Shown here: positions 31,264 through 40,335 of the stretch, one piece after another
How the letters are laid out: each line of letters opens with the position of its first letter
How positions within the stretch are numbered: position 1 is the stretch's first letter
DNA from: Serratia marcescens subsp. marcescens ATCC 13880
GTDB lineage: Bacteria; Pseudomonadota; Gammaproteobacteria; Enterobacterales; Enterobacteriaceae
Assembly: GCF_017299535.1 (NCBI RefSeq)
Contig: NZ_CP071238.1
Span: 186,001 to 250,000 of the forward strand
Direction: 5' to 3'
DNA: 64,000 nucleotides
Notes under the pieces: generated by a model
Databases searched by the model: none
What the model saw: only the letters and a program-made list of their open reading frames with translations
Told to the model about the DNA's origin: nothing
Translations under genes and position numbers: made by a program

Positions 31264-31290
31264 AAAAAGCCCGGCAAGCCGGGCTTTTTA
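31264..31290. terminator. Strong bidirectional terminator after rpoH
   Basis: AAAAAGCCCGGC pairs with GCCGGGCTTTTT around an AA centre, with U-tracts in both directions, between convergent rpoH and the 691-residue protein gene. Confidence 0.9.
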
Positions 31291-31307
31291 GTGCCTGAAA
31301 TTCGGCG

Positions 31308-33383
31308 TTATGGCGCCACGGCCGCGAAGTCCGGCGCCGGGCAGTCGTAGCCGAATTTCGCCGTCCACGGATAACGGGTGCCGGTGTTGATATAGCGCTG
31401 ATAAAGCGCGCGGCCGGTTTTGGCGTCGCGCTTGATAACCCAGCTGGCGGCGTTACACAGCACGGCGGCATAGGCCTGGCTCTTCGGCGGCAGCAGATCG
31501 GCCGCCTGTTGCGCCAGCCCCACCGCCTGCCAGCGATAGTGCAGGAAACGGTTGTCTTCCTCCGGTAGCGCCGCCTTGGCGCGCGCCTCTTCTGCGCTGT
31601 CGATCCAGCTTTTATGCTTCAGCTCGCGAGTATCGAACGCATCCCCCAGATAGGAATAGCCGGCGCCATAGATGGCGTAATCCGGCGTCATCTCATACCC
31701 GGTAAACTCCAGCCCCTGAGCGCGCAGCAGGTTGGCGGCGCGATAGTAAGCCTGCGCGCGCGTCAGCGGCGCGGTGGATTTGTCCTTGGCGGCCTTCAGC
31801 TCATCGGCATACTGCTGCGCCGCTTGCCGGTAGTTGGGGATATCGAAATAGGCCAGCGCTTCCGGCGCGCGTCCGACGCGCATCAGCCGCCGCGCCAGCA
31901 GTTCGCGCAGCTGCACTTCCGGCGTGATCTGCTGGCCGCCGTAGTCGTCCGGGTTTACCGGCTTGAGCGGCGTCGTCGGCGCCGGGGCGTGCTTATCGAC
32001 AAAGCCTTTCAACTCATCGACGGTCAGCACCCGCTCCGCCACGTCGGCCACGTCGGCCCAGTAGAGCGCTTTGCCGCGATACAGCAGATCCATCGCCTGC
32101 AGATAGTCGCCGCGGTTCAGCGCCAGGATGGCCTGTTCGCCGGCCACCCGGCACTCGGGCACGATGGTTTCCGCGACGAAGTCGGCGTTGCGCTGTTCAC
32201 CCCAGCTTTCGTCGGCGGGGAACGCGCTTGCCGCCTTGGCGTAGGCGGCGGTGGCGGCTTTCACGTCGCCGTCGCGCAGCGCCATTTTGGCGCGCAGCCA
32301 CCACGCCAGGCCGCTGTCGCCGGCGTTTTTCAGCAGGCTCGCCGCCATCGGGTATTGCCCCGAACGGTAAGCCAGCGCCGCCAGCCGATCGCTGCCGGCG
32401 AAGCCGCTTTTCACTGAGCCGTCCAGCAGCGTCAGGATCTGGCTGATGATTTGCGCGGAGCGGCCGTTGCCGTCGGTATCCGCCATTTGCAGGTTGCCGC
32501 TGCGGGCGAACAGCTCAATGGTCACCAACTGCTGGATCAACGGATCGCCGATAATCTGTTTCAGCGTGTCCAAATGGTCGGGATTGACCAGGAGGCTGGA
32601 GACGTACTGCAGCGACTGCCCGCCGCTCGGATCGCCCTGCGCCGCCTGTTGCGCGTACAGGTGGGCGGCGGGGGCGACGTCACCCAGCCACAGGTGAATG
32701 CGCGCCTGTTGCCCAAGGCTGCTCAGCGCCAGCTGATCGGGATCGGCGACGCCGTTTTTCACCCGATCGATCACCTGCTGGAATGCCGCCAGCGCCTGTT
32801 CAAGCGCGGCTTTTGGCGGATGCTCGGCGGCGGGGGCGGTTTCACCAGATTCATTCACCGGCGTCCCGTGGTCCGCCATCAGTACCCGCCCCAGCGAATA
32901 CTGCGCCCGCAGTCCCCAGTCGCCCTGCTCGGCGGCCGGTAGCTTCAGCACCTGCTGGAAATAGTCTGCGGCGCGCGGATCGTGGCTGGCGAAAGCCACG
33001 GCGCCCAGTTGATAGAGACGCGCGGCGTTGGACAGCCCCTGCGTATTGACGGCGTCAGCCTCTTCCACCGTTTTGGCGGCGCGCATTTTGCCGATCGCGA
33101 TCGTTTCCGGCGATTGCGGCATCGGTTTCGGCGGCATCGGCGGCGGCGGGGCCTGCCAGTGCGGCAACTGACTATCCGTCGGCACCAGCCGGCCGGCTTC
33201 GAAGGCGAAATTGCCCTCCGGCATATACAGCAGGGTGCCGTTGCGGTCGATCAGCAGCCGGTTAGGAAAATCCGGGCCGCAGGCATAGCCGTTCAGCGGC
33301 AGCGCCAGCACGGCGCCGATCAGCATGGCCAGCGGAAGAAGGCGGCGGGTGTTCCGTGCCGCGCGCGTATCAAGGTGTGACAA
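31308..33383 (-). CDS. Large exported repeat-containing protein of unknown function (CGPDFP N-terminus)
   Basis: A 691-residue protein I do not recognise by name. A twin-basic N-terminus and hydrophobic segment (about residues 14-34) end in GYA, predicting cleavage before CGPDFPNRLL; the site is not a good lipobox. After a proline-rich linker (PPPPMPPKPMP, about 79-89) the body is Ala/Leu-rich helical and resembles tetratricopeptide-type repeats. The TTG start at 33383 is supported by GGAGG five bases upstream. It overlaps the DUF3142 gene by 14 bp and is the last gene of panM-DUF3142-this gene. Probably periplasmic. Confidence 0.75.
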   Translation of the reverse strand: MSHLDTRAARNTRRLLPLAMLIGAVLALPLNGYACGPDFPNRLLIDRNGTLLYMPEGNFAFEAGRLVPTDSQLPHWQAPPPPMPPKPMPQSPETIAIGKMRAAKTVEEADAVNTQGLSNAARLYQLGAVAFASHDPRAADYFQQVLKLPAAEQGDWGLRAQYSLGRVLMADHGTPVNESGETAPAAEHPPKAALEQALAAFQQVIDRVKNGVADPDQLALSSLGQQARIHLWLGDVAPAAHLYAQQAAQGDPSGGQSLQYVSSLLVNPDHLDTLKQIIGDPLIQQLVTIELFARSGNLQMADTDGNGRSAQIISQILTLLDGSVKSGFAGSDRLAALAYRSGQYPMAASLLKNAGDSGLAWWLRAKMALRDGDVKAATAAYAKAASAFPADESWGEQRNADFVAETIVPECRVAGEQAILALNRGDYLQAMDLLYRGKALYWADVADVAERVLTVDELKGFVDKHAPAPTTPLKPVNPDDYGGQQITPEVQLRELLARRLMRVGRAPEALAYFDIPNYRQAAQQYADELKAAKDKSTAPLTRAQAYYRAANLLRAQGLEFTGYEMTPDYAIYGAGYSYLGDAFDTRELKHKSWIDSAEEARAKAALPEEDNRFLHYRWQAVGLAQQAADLLPPKSQAYAAVLCNAASWVIKRDAKTGRALYQRYINTGTRYPWTAKFGYDCPAPDFAAVAP

Positions 33384-34587
33384 GGGTGCCTCCTGGCGTC
33401 AGTTGTTGGCAGCGCAGCCAGCCCAGCGGCCGGGATTGTCCGGCGCGCAGCTGATCGCCGCTGATTCGAATAAAGCGTTGCCGTTGCGGTGCGGACTCCA
33501 GCCGGTAGTTGCCGACCGCGTCCGCCGCCAGGCAGTCGTCGGCGCGGATGATGACTTCTTGCGGCAGCGGGGCGTCCACCGGCCCGTTGTTATGAATTAT
33601 CAGATCATACAGCCCGTTTTGCTGTGGCTGAGGCCTAAATTTTACCTGCCAGTCGACATTCAGCGGCCGCCGTTCGATCACCGCTCGCAGCGTGGCGAGC
33701 GACCAGGCGCGCCGATCGTCCGCCAGCGGCAAGCGGAACCAGATAATGCCGCGCAGCCGGGGCGGCGTTTGCTGCGCCAGCGTTTGCAGAAAATCGGCGA
33801 TCTGCTGCGGCGCGACCGTCAGCTCACGGCCGTTGCCCGCCACGCGCAGCGAGGATTCGCTCTCCACCTGCGCGCCCTGCGCATCAAACCCCAGCAGCGC
33901 CATGCCATAAGCCGGCAGCGCGACGCGAAACGGCTTCGGTGTGACGGCGGCGTACTGCCGCACCCAGCGTAGCGCCAAGGGGCCGTCAAACAGCCCCTGC
34001 TGCGGCGAGAGCACCGCATGCACCTGCAGGACGGAGCTGTTGGCCTGTTGCAGTACGCCGGGCAGGTCGGGCGAGCCGATCCAGGCCGGCAGGGCGGTGA
34101 TGCCGAGCTGCACAGCGGCGGGCAGCCGTTGGCGTAACCGCTGCAGAAAGCGTTGGTAGTCCGGCAGGCGGGCGGTGGCGGCGTCATGATCGATCTCGAC
34201 GCCGGTGACGGGCAGCCCGGCCGCCTGCCAGCGCTGGGTGAGCGCCAGCAGGCGCTGGATAATGGCCGCCTGGTCCAGCTGCGGCAGCTGGCCGTCGAGG
34301 CGCGCCACCAGCCAGAGCGGGCGGCCGTCCTGCTTCAGCAGGTTGAGATCGGCCGGGATTTCCCGCCAGCCTTCACGCGGATGCACCTGCAGCGCCAGCA
34401 CTCGCACCCCGCTGAACAGATCGCGGCTGTGCGCCAGCGCATCGGCGTGCTGCGGCGTCCACACCCGCTGCCAGACATAAACCTGCTGATCCCAGCCTGA
34501 GGCCAGGCGCAGCGCCTGCTGATGCCCGGCGAACCAGGCCGCCAACCCCAGCGCAATCAAAACCAGCGCCGCCAACCGGCGTTTCAT
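33370..34587 (-). CDS. DUF3142 domain protein, membrane-anchored or exported
   Basis: A 405-residue protein with an N-terminal hydrophobic segment (RRLAALVLIALGLAAWFAG) that could be a signal anchor. The middle has the DUF3142 pattern: VYVWQRVWTPQHADAL, VTGVEIDHDAATARLPDY and GITALPAWI, consistent with a barrel-like glycosidase-type fold, while the last 120 residues look like a beta domain. No activity is known to me. Its ATG overlaps the panM stop (ATGA) and its end overlaps the next gene, so all three are probably co-translated. Confidence 0.75.
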   Translation of the reverse strand: MKRRLAALVLIALGLAAWFAGHQQALRLASGWDQQVYVWQRVWTPQHADALAHSRDLFSGVRVLALQVHPREGWREIPADLNLLKQDGRPLWLVARLDGQLPQLDQAAIIQRLLALTQRWQAAGLPVTGVEIDHDAATARLPDYQRFLQRLRQRLPAAVQLGITALPAWIGSPDLPGVLQQANSSVLQVHAVLSPQQGLFDGPLALRWVRQYAAVTPKPFRVALPAYGMALLGFDAQGAQVESESSLRVAGNGRELTVAPQQIADFLQTLAQQTPPRLRGIIWFRLPLADDRRAWSLATLRAVIERRPLNVDWQVKFRPQPQQNGLYDLIIHNNGPVDAPLPQEVIIRADDCLAADAVGNYRLESAPQRQRFIRISGDQLRAGQSRPLGWLRCQQLTPGGTLVTP

Positions 34588-34976
34588 TTTTGCCAGAGAT
34601 CGCCCTGCGGTGCAAAGCCGCAGGCGCGCATGAAGTTATCGACTTCCCCACGTTCGCGCGGCGCCAGACCGGCGGTCGACAGCTGCCAGTGGGCGACCTG
34701 CGGCAGCTGACGCTGCGCATCCTGCACCAGGTAAAGACCGACGCCGCGGCGGCGCGTCACTTCGCGCACCAGCAGATCCTGCAGTTCGGCGCGGTCGTCC
34801 TGCAGCGCAATTTTCACCGCGCCCAGCAGGCGCTCGTTGAATCGGGCGGCGAACAGCGCCCTGCCGTCGCTCAGCCAGCGCTGCCACTGTTCCGGCTGCT
34901 GGTGCGGCCAAATTTTACCGAGGTCGATAAGGTCTTGCGGGGATAGCGCGGTCAGGCGCTCGATGGTCAGTTTCAT
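34584..34976 (-). CDS. panM: PanD maturation factor PanM
   Basis: A 130-residue GNAT-like protein that promotes self-cleavage of aspartate decarboxylase PanD for beta-alanine and coenzyme A synthesis, in response to CoA level. The core AARFNERLLGAVKIAL and VREVTRRRGVGLYLV matches E. coli PanM. The start at 34976 gives MKLTIERL as in E. coli; the frame is open 37 codons further without support. In E. coli panM lies alone between rpoH and livJ; here two extra genes follow it. Confidence 0.92.
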   Translation of the reverse strand: MKLTIERLTALSPQDLIDLGKIWPHQQPEQWQRWLSDGRALFAARFNERLLGAVKIALQDDRAELQDLLVREVTRRRGVGLYLVQDAQRQLPQVAHWQLSTAGLAPRERGEVDNFMRACGFAPQGDLWQK

Positions 34977-35381
34977 GCAGAATTTCCGCGCAGCTAAATG
35001 ATGCCGACAGTGTAATAGATCTTGTGCAGAGCGTTGTGTAAGTTTTTCTGTACGATTACTGTGCAATATGTTTTTTGCACGGGGCATTTTCCGAGTAAAT
35101 AGTTAGTAAAGGGATTGTTAACCAGCACAACGCGCTACGCCTCAAGGTAAACGGCGCAGATTTAATTCGAATTTTATCCTGTTTACACCGCTTGTTTCTG
35201 CCTGATGAAGTTGATTTGCAGCAGAAAATTCCTGTTTAATGGCATGAAAAATAAAGTCTTATTAGAAAATAATGCCGACAAAGCGCCTAAATCATTATTA
35301 CTTATAACAAAAGCGGTCAATAACGATCGGGCGCAGGCAAACACAACAGGTACGTTCACAACGACAGATGGGGATTTGCGG
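34977..35381. other. panM-livK divergent intergenic region
   Basis: 405 non-coding bases, AT-rich toward livK. It should hold both promoters and, by analogy with E. coli, Lrp-responsive elements, but I see no clear consensus. A small inverted repeat GTGCAA/TTGCAC lies at 35061-35080. The livK frame is open upstream to 35205 but starts there lack a ribosome binding site. Confidence 0.5.
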
Positions 35382-36497
35382 ATGAAATTAACAACAGGTA
35401 AGGCACTGCTGGCGGGTTGCATTGCGATGGCCATGAGCCAGGCGGCTATGGCGAAAGACATCAAGGTGGCGATCGTCGGGGCGATGTCCGGCCCGGTCGC
35501 GCAGTATGGCGACATGGAGTTTACCGGCGCGCGCCAGGCGATTGCCGACATCAACGCCAAGGGCGGCATCAAGGGCGACAAGCTGGTCGGCGTGGAATAT
35601 GACGACGCCTGCGATCCGAAACAGGCGGTTGCGGTCGCCAACAAGGTGATCAACGACGGCATTCGCTACGTGATTGGCCACCTGTGTTCCTCTTCCACCC
35701 AGCCGGCGTCCGATATCTATGAAGACGAAGGCGTGATCATGATTACCCCGGCGGCCACCAATGCCGATCTGACCACCCGCGGCTACAAGATGATCCTGCG
35801 CACCACCGGCCTGGATTCGGATCAGGGCCCGACCGCCGCCAAATACATCCTCAGCGACATCAAACCGAAGCGCATCGCCGTGGTGCACGATAAGCAGCAA
35901 TACGGCGAAGGCCTGGCGCGCTCGGTGCGCGACAGCCTGAAAAAACAGGGCACCGAAGTGGCGATGTTCGAAGGCATCACCGCCGGCGACAAAGACTTCT
36001 CCACCCTGGTGGCGCGCCTGAAGAAAGAAAATATCGACTTCGTGTACTTCGGCGGTTACTACCCGGAAATGGGCCAGATCCTGCGTCAGGCCAAGCAGGC
36101 CGGGTTGACCACTCGCTTCATGGGGCCGGAAGGCGTGGGCAACTCCTCGCTGTCCAACATCGCCGGCGCCGCCTCGGAAGGCATGCTGGTGACGCTGCCG
36201 AAACGCTACGATCAGGTGCCTGCCAACCAGCCGATCGTCGATGCGCTGAAAGCCAAGAAGCTGGATCCGACCGGCCCGTTCGTCTGGACCACCTATGCCG
36301 CGCTGCAGTCGCTGACCACCGGCATGGAGCGCAGCGGCAGCCAGGAGCCGGCGGACATCGTCAAGGATCTGAAAACCGGCAAGCCGGTGGAGACCGTGAT
36401 GGGGCCGCTGAGCTGGGATGACAAGGGCGATCTGAAAGGCTTCGAGTTCGGCGTGTTCGAATGGCATGCCAACGGCACGTCCACACCGATCAAATAA
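35382..36497 (+). CDS. livK: Branched-chain amino acid ABC transporter, binding protein
   Basis: A 371-residue periplasmic binding protein for leucine, isoleucine and valine. The signal peptide is [20 protein letters not shown] through AMA (24 residues). The mature protein starts [20 protein letters not shown], with the conserved disulfide cysteines in DDACDPKQ and [13 protein letters not shown]. It resembles both LivJ and LivK of E. coli; position just before livH favours the livK name. Only one binding-protein gene is present here, unlike E. coli. GGGGAT precedes the start. Confidence 0.93.
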   Translation: MKLTTGKALLAGCIAMAMSQAAMAKDIKVAIVGAMSGPVAQYGDMEFTGARQAIADINAKGGIKGDKLVGVEYDDACDPKQAVAVANKVINDGIRYVIGHLCSSSTQPASDIYEDEGVIMITPAATNADLTTRGYKMILRTTGLDSDQGPTAAKYILSDIKPKRIAVVHDKQQYGEGLARSVRDSLKKQGTEVAMFEGITAGDKDFSTLVARLKKENIDFVYFGGYYPEMGQILRQAKQAGLTTRFMGPEGVGNSSLSNIAGAASEGMLVTLPKRYDQVPANQPIVDALKAKKLDPTGPFVWTTYAALQSLTTGMERSGSQEPADIVKDLKTGKPVETVMGPLSWDDKGDLKGFEFGVFEWHANGTSTPIK

Positions 36498-36515
36498 GCC
36501 ATAATGATTAGGGTG

Positions 36516-36591
36516 GGGCGCAGTCCGCTGCGCCCGGCGGGTCGGCTTGCCGGCCCCGTCTCCCTTTACCCGCCGGTTCTCCGTCGGCGGG
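36516..36591 (+). terminator. Two hairpins between livK and livH
   Basis: Perfect 8-bp stem GGGCGCAG/CTGCGCCC (36516-36535) and perfect 7-bp stem CCCGCCG/CGGCGGG (36569-36591) lie in the 117-bp gap. The second is followed by TTTCGC. They probably reduce membrane-subunit expression relative to the abundant binding protein. Confidence 0.55.
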
Positions 36592-36614
36592 TTTCGCAGC
36601 CAAGGGTTCAGAGT

Positions 36615-37541
36615 ATGTCAGAGCAGCTCCTCTATTTTCTGCAGCAGATGTTCAACGGCTTAACGTTGGGCAGCACCTATGCATTGATCGCCATCGGTTA
36701 CACCATGGTTTACGGCATCATCGGCATGATCAACTTCGCTCACGGCGAGGTGTACATGATCGGCAGCTATGTCTCCTTTATCGTTATCGCCGCCCTGATG
36801 ATGCTCGGCATCGACGTCGGCTGGTTGCTGATCGGCGCCGCGTTCCTGGTCTCGATCGTCATCGCCAGCGCCTATGGCTGGAGCATTGAGCGGGTGGCCT
36901 ACAAGCCGGTGCGCAACTCCAAGCGCCTGATTGCGCTGATCTCGGCCATCGGCATGTCGATATTCCTGCAAAACTACGTCAGCCTGACGCAGGGCTCGCG
37001 CGATCTGGCGCTGCCCAGCCTGGTGACCGGCCAGTGGGTGCTGGGAGAAAGCAACGGCTTCGCCGCCACCATCAGCACCATGCAGCTGACCATCTGGCTC
37101 GTGACCTTCCTGGCGATGCTGGCGCTGACGCTGTTTATCCGCTATTCACGCATGGGCCGCGCCTGCCGCGCCTGTGCGGAAGATCTGAAGATGGCCAGCC
37201 TGCTGGGCATCAACACCGACCGGGTGATCTCGCTGACCTTCGTTATCGGTGCGGTGATGGCGGCGGTGGCCGGGGTGTTGCTCGGCCAGTTCTACGGCGT
37301 CATCAACCCTTACATCGGGTTTATGGCCGGTATGAAAGCCTTCACCGCCGCGGTTCTGGGCGGCATCGGCAGCATTCCCGGTGCGATGATTGGCGGCCTG
37401 GTGCTGGGCGTGGCGGAAGCGCTGACCTCTGCCTACCTGAGCACCGAATACAAAGACGTGGTGTCGTTCGCGCTGCTGATCGTGGTGCTGCTGATCATGC
37501 CGACCGGCATCCTCGGGCGTCCGGAGGTTGAGAAAGTATGA
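36615..37541 (+). CDS. livH: Branched-chain amino acid ABC transporter permease LivH
   Basis: A 308-residue inner-membrane permease with about eight helices, nearly colinear with E. coli LivH from [15 protein letters not shown] to the end. The EAA-like loop is [24 protein letters not shown]. The start at 36615 matches the E. coli N-terminus. Its stop overlaps the livM start (ATGA). Confidence 0.96.
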   Translation: MSEQLLYFLQQMFNGLTLGSTYALIAIGYTMVYGIIGMINFAHGEVYMIGSYVSFIVIAALMMLGIDVGWLLIGAAFLVSIVIASAYGWSIERVAYKPVRNSKRLIALISAIGMSIFLQNYVSLTQGSRDLALPSLVTGQWVLGESNGFAATISTMQLTIWLVTFLAMLALTLFIRYSRMGRACRACAEDLKMASLLGINTDRVISLTFVIGAVMAAVAGVLLGQFYGVINPYIGFMAGMKAFTAAVLGGIGSIPGAMIGGLVLGVAEALTSAYLSTEYKDVVSFALLIVVLLIMPTGILGRPEVEKV

Positions 37542-38821
37542 AACTCAATCTGCTCAATGCGCTGATCGCCACGGCGGTGCTGTTCGTGATGGCGTCGTTC
37601 CTGATGGGCATGCAGCTCAGCCTGGACGGCACCAAGCTGGTGGTGCACGGCGCGGCGGAAGTGCGCTGGATGTGGATCGGCATCGGCTGCGTCATCGTCT
37701 TTTTATTCCAACTGTTGCGCCCGCTGCTGCAACAGGGATTGAAAAAAGTCTCCGGCCCGGCGTTCGTGCTGCCGAGCTTCGACGGCACCACGCCGCGGCA
37801 AAAGCTGCTGGCGGCTCTGCTGCTTGTGGCGGCGGTCGCCTGGCCGTTCCTGGTGTCGCGCGGCACGGTGGATATCGCCACCCTGACGCTGATCTACGTG
37901 ATGCTGGGCCTCGGCCTCAACGTGGTGGTGGGCCTGTCTGGTCTGCTGGTGCTCGGCTACGGCGGTTTCTACGCCATCGGCGCCTACACCTACGCGCTGC
38001 TGAATCACTATTACGGTTTCGGCTTTTGGGAGAGCCTGCCGCTGGCGGGCATCGTCACCGCCGCCTTCGGTTTCCTGCTCGGTTTCCCGGTGCTGCGGCT
38101 GCGCGGCGACTATCTGGCGATCGTGACGCTTGGCTTCGGCGAAATCGTGCGCATTCTGCTGCTGAACAATACCGAGATCACCGGCGGGCCGAACGGCATC
38201 AGCCAGATCCCGAAACCGACCTTCTTCGGCCTGGAGTTCAACCGCAGCGTGCGCGACGGCGGCTGGGATACTTTCCATAACGTCTTCGGCCTGAAATACG
38301 ATCCGAGCGATCGCATCGTATTCCTGTACCTGGTGGCGTTGCTGCTGGTGGTGCTGACGCTGTTCGTCATCAACCGCCTGCTGCGCATGCCGCTCGGGCG
38401 CGCCTGGGAAGCGCTGCGCGAAGACGAGATCGCCTGCCGCTCGCTGGGCCTCAGCCCGACGCGCATCAAGCTGACCGCCTTTACCATCAGCGCCGCCTTC
38501 GCCGGGTTTGCCGGCACGCTGTTCGCCGCGCGCCAGGGGTTCGTCAGCCCGGAATCCTTCACCTTCGTCGAGTCGGCCTTCGTGTTGGCGATCGTCGTAC
38601 TGGGGGGCATGGGCTCGCAGTTCGCGGTCATTCTGGCGGCAATCCTGCTGGTGGTGTCGCGCGAGCTGATGCGCGATCTGAATGAATACAGCATGTTGCT
38701 GCTGGGTGCGCTGATGGTGCTGATGATGATTTGGCGGCCGCAGGGGCTGTTGCCGATGAAACGGCCGCAGTTGAAGCTGCAGGCGGCGGACATTCACGCG
38801 GGCAAGGGGGAACAGGCATGA
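37538..38821 (+). CDS. livM: Branched-chain amino acid ABC transporter permease LivM
   Basis: A 427-residue partner permease. The second half has the conserved [25 protein letters not shown] (in two pieces) and the cytoplasmic [19 protein letters not shown] loop that contacts the ATPases. It overlaps livH by 4 bp and livG by 4 bp. Confidence 0.96.
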   Translation: MKLNLLNALIATAVLFVMASFLMGMQLSLDGTKLVVHGAAEVRWMWIGIGCVIVFLFQLLRPLLQQGLKKVSGPAFVLPSFDGTTPRQKLLAALLLVAAVAWPFLVSRGTVDIATLTLIYVMLGLGLNVVVGLSGLLVLGYGGFYAIGAYTYALLNHYYGFGFWESLPLAGIVTAAFGFLLGFPVLRLRGDYLAIVTLGFGEIVRILLLNNTEITGGPNGISQIPKPTFFGLEFNRSVRDGGWDTFHNVFGLKYDPSDRIVFLYLVALLLVVLTLFVINRLLRMPLGRAWEALREDEIACRSLGLSPTRIKLTAFTISAAFAGFAGTLFAARQGFVSPESFTFVESAFVLAIVVLGGMGSQFAVILAAILLVVSRELMRDLNEYSMLLLGALMVLMMIWRPQGLLPMKRPQLKLQAADIHAGKGEQA

Positions 38822-39588
38822 GCGTTCAACCTTTACTGCAGGTGGAAGGCCTGTCGATGCGTTTCGGCGGGCTGCTGGCGGTCAACAATGTGGCGCTGAC
38901 GCTGAACGAAGGCGAAATCGTGTCGCTGATCGGCCCCAACGGCGCCGGTAAAACCACGGTATTCAACTGCTTGACCGGTTTTTACCGCCCGACCGGCGGC
39001 ACCATCAAATTGCGCGATCGCCATCTGGAAGGGCTGGCGGGGCAGGCCATCGCCCGTATGGGCGTAGTGCGTACCTTCCAGCATGTGCGGCTGTTCCGTG
39101 AAATGACGGTGATTGAGAACCTGCTGGTGGCGCAGCATCAGCACCTGAAAAGCGGCGTGTTCGCCGGGCTGCTGAAAACCCCGGCCTTCCGCCGCGCCGA
39201 AGCCGAGGCGCTGGCGCGCGCGGCGGAGTGGCTGGAGCGCGTCGGCCTGCTGGAGATGGCCAACCGTTCGGCGGGCAACCTGGCCTACGGGCAGCAGCGG
39301 CGGCTGGAGATCGCCCGCTGCATGGTGACCCGGCCGGAGCTGCTGATGCTGGACGAACCGGCCGCCGGCCTCAACCCGAAAGAGACCGACGAGCTGGATC
39401 ACCTGATCGTCGAGCTGCGCGATCGGCATAAGGTCTCGGTGTTGCTGATCGAGCACGACATGAAGCTGGTGATGGGCATTTCCGACCGCATTTACGTGGT
39501 GAATCAGGGCACGCCGCTGGCGCAGGGCACACCGGCGGAGATCCGCAACAACCCGGACGTGATCCGGGCTTATTTGGGCGAAGAATAA
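38818..39588 (+). CDS. livG: Branched-chain amino acid ABC transporter ATPase LivG
   Basis: A 256-residue ABC ATPase. Walker [10 protein letters not shown], signature [14 protein letters not shown] and Walker [14 protein letters not shown] are intact. The start at 38818 overlaps the livM stop (ATGA); an upstream extension to 38731 lies inside livM and has no support. Confidence 0.96.
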   Translation: MSVQPLLQVEGLSMRFGGLLAVNNVALTLNEGEIVSLIGPNGAGKTTVFNCLTGFYRPTGGTIKLRDRHLEGLAGQAIARMGVVRTFQHVRLFREMTVIENLLVAQHQHLKSGVFAGLLKTPAFRRAEAEALARAAEWLERVGLLEMANRSAGNLAYGQQRRLEIARCMVTRPELLMLDEPAAGLNPKETDELDHLIVELRDRHKVSVLLIEHDMKLVMGISDRIYVVNQGTPLAQGTPAEIRNNPDVIRAYLGEE

Positions 39589-39589
39589 T

Positions 39590-40291
39590 ATGTTGTCATT
39601 CAATCAGGTATCCGCCCATTACGGCAAAATTCAGGCGCTGCATCAGGTCAGTCTCACGATAAGTCAGGGCGAAATCGTGACGTTAATCGGCGCCAACGGC
39701 GCCGGTAAAACCACGCTGCTCGGCACCCTGTGCGGCGAACCGCGCGCCAGCGAAGGCAGCATCGTTTTCCAGGGCCAGGACATCACCCAGTGGCAAACCT
39801 CGCGCATCATGCGCGAAGCGGTGGCGATCGTGCCGGAAGGGCGGCGCGTCTTCTCGCGCATGACGGTGGAAGAAAACCTGGCGATGGGCGGTTTCTTCGC
39901 CGATCGCCAGCAGTATCAACAGCGTATCGAACGGGTGTTCACGCTGTTCCCGCGCCTGCTGGAGCGCCGAAGCCAGCGCGCCGGCACCATGTCCGGCGGC
40001 GAACAGCAGATGCTGGCCATCGGCCGCGCGCTGATGAGCCAGCCGAAGCTGCTGCTGCTCGACGAACCTTCGCTTGGGCTGGCGCCCATCATCATCCAGC
40101 AGATCTTCGACATCATTCAGCAGCTGCGGGAAGAGGGCATGACCATCTTCCTGGTGGAGCAAAACGCCAATCAGGCGCTGAAATTGGCGGACCGCGGTTA
40201 TGTGCTGGAAAACGGCCGCGTGGTGTTGGAAGATACGGGGGCTGCATTGTTAGCCAACGAAGCAGTGAGGTCGGCGTATCTGGGCGGTTAA
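39590..40291 (+). CDS. livF: Branched-chain amino acid ABC transporter ATPase LivF
   Basis: A 233-residue ABC ATPase, partner of LivG. Walker A GANGAGKTT, signature MSGGEQQMLAIGRAL and Walker B LLLLDEPSLGLAP are intact. One base separates it from livG. It ends the transport operon; the aminotransferase gene starts 44 bp later on the same strand. Confidence 0.96.
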   Translation: MLSFNQVSAHYGKIQALHQVSLTISQGEIVTLIGANGAGKTTLLGTLCGEPRASEGSIVFQGQDITQWQTSRIMREAVAIVPEGRRVFSRMTVEENLAMGGFFADRQQYQQRIERVFTLFPRLLERRSQRAGTMSGGEQQMLAIGRALMSQPKLLLLDEPSLGLAPIIIQQIFDIIQQLREEGMTIFLVEQNANQALKLADRGYVLENGRVVLEDTGAALLANEAVRSAYLGG

Positions 40292-40335
40292 TCCGCCCCC
40301 CTACGAATTAAAATAATCAGGTACGAGAAGAAGAA

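Noticed and set aside
31308..33383. Lipoprotein call for the CGPDFP protein
   Set aside because: The residues before the cysteine (N-G-Y-A) lack the Leu at -3 and small residue at -2 of a normal lipobox; a type I signal cleavage before Cys is more likely.
35205..35381. In-frame N-terminal extension of the livK product
   Set aside because: It would bury the signal peptide behind 59 residues, which is incompatible with export, and lacks a ribosome binding site.
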